64,000 nt of DNA, taken from positions 1 to 64,000 of the forward strand of contig CAIVAT010000122.1 in assembly GCA_903903985.1 (NCBI GenBank), given 5' to 3'. Each line of letters begins with the position of its first letter. Positions within the stretch are counted from its first letter, which is position 1. This DNA is from an uncultured Bacteroidales bacterium (GTDB lineage: Bacteria; Bacteroidota; Bacteroidia; Bacteroidales; FEN-979). Below the pieces are notes generated by a model, which worked only from the letters and a program-made list of their open reading frames with translations, did not search any database and was not told where the DNA came from. Positions 63,986-64,000 of this stretch are shown here, piece after piece. Position numbers and translations under genes: made by a program.

Positions 63986-64000
63986 AATATGTCTGTAATA

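Noticed and set aside
1-64000. tRNA, rRNA or riboswitch genes
   Set aside because: No cloverleaf, rRNA segment or known riboswitch core was recognised by eye in any spacer. A covariance-model search would settle it.

Overview
The window looks like a chromosome segment of an anaerobic or facultative Bacteroidota (Bacteroidales/Marinilabiliales-like) polysaccharide degrader. Supporting signs are a SusC/SusD pair, nine proteins with type IX secretion (T9SS) C-terminal sorting domains, a one-piece hybrid two-component regulator, a type-B succinate dehydrogenase/fumarate reductase, and promoter boxes of the Bacteroidota form TAnnTTTG.

Layout. 1-5.1 kb is mostly housekeeping: a membrane protein, a small outer-membrane barrel, a GNAT acetyltransferase, an AlkD-like protein, one T9SS protein and holB. 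From 5.65 to 45.74 kb almost everything lies on the + strand and forms a very large polysaccharide-utilisation region. It contains susC, susD, a CBM96/DNRLRE-type plus beta-helix T9SS protein, a GH50/agarase-like lipoprotein, the hybrid two-component regulator, a 1602-residue T9SS esterase, two duplicated beta-helix (putative lyase) proteins flanking a SurA/PpiC-like lipoprotein, two more T9SS adhesin-like proteins and a GH2 beta-glucuronidase-like enzyme. These are followed by a tight uronate operon: SDR mannonate oxidoreductase, PfkB kinase, LarA-family nickel epimerase, PdxB, Gnd, a secreted unknown, an SGNH hydrolase and UxaC, and then a hexuronate-type MFS transporter. From 45.8 to 57.9 kb are three giant, separately terminated T9SS surface proteins on the - strand. 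From 58.5 to 64 kb are a small membrane protein, sdhCAB on the - strand and aminopeptidase P on the + strand.

How the genes fit together. The surface and periplasmic enzymes would cut a glucuronate-containing, probably acylated polysaccharide. SusCD imports the oligomers, the GH2 releases glucuronate, and the MFS carries it into the cytoplasm. The classical next enzyme after mannonate, UxuA mannonate dehydratase, is absent from the operon. In its place are a LarA homologue with every nickel-pincer ligand conserved and a 6-phosphogluconate dehydrogenase. This suggests a redox-neutral route: glucuronate, fructuronate, mannonate, gluconate, 6-phosphogluconate, ribulose 5-phosphate. I consider this the most interesting inference in the window. 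Other notable structures are an esterase domain apparently nested inside a fibronectin type III fold, CxxCH motifs at the N-termini of two giant secreted proteins, and a 3 x 270-bp near-identical Ig-module array. No rRNA, tRNA, CRISPR array, insertion sequence or phage gene was recognised.
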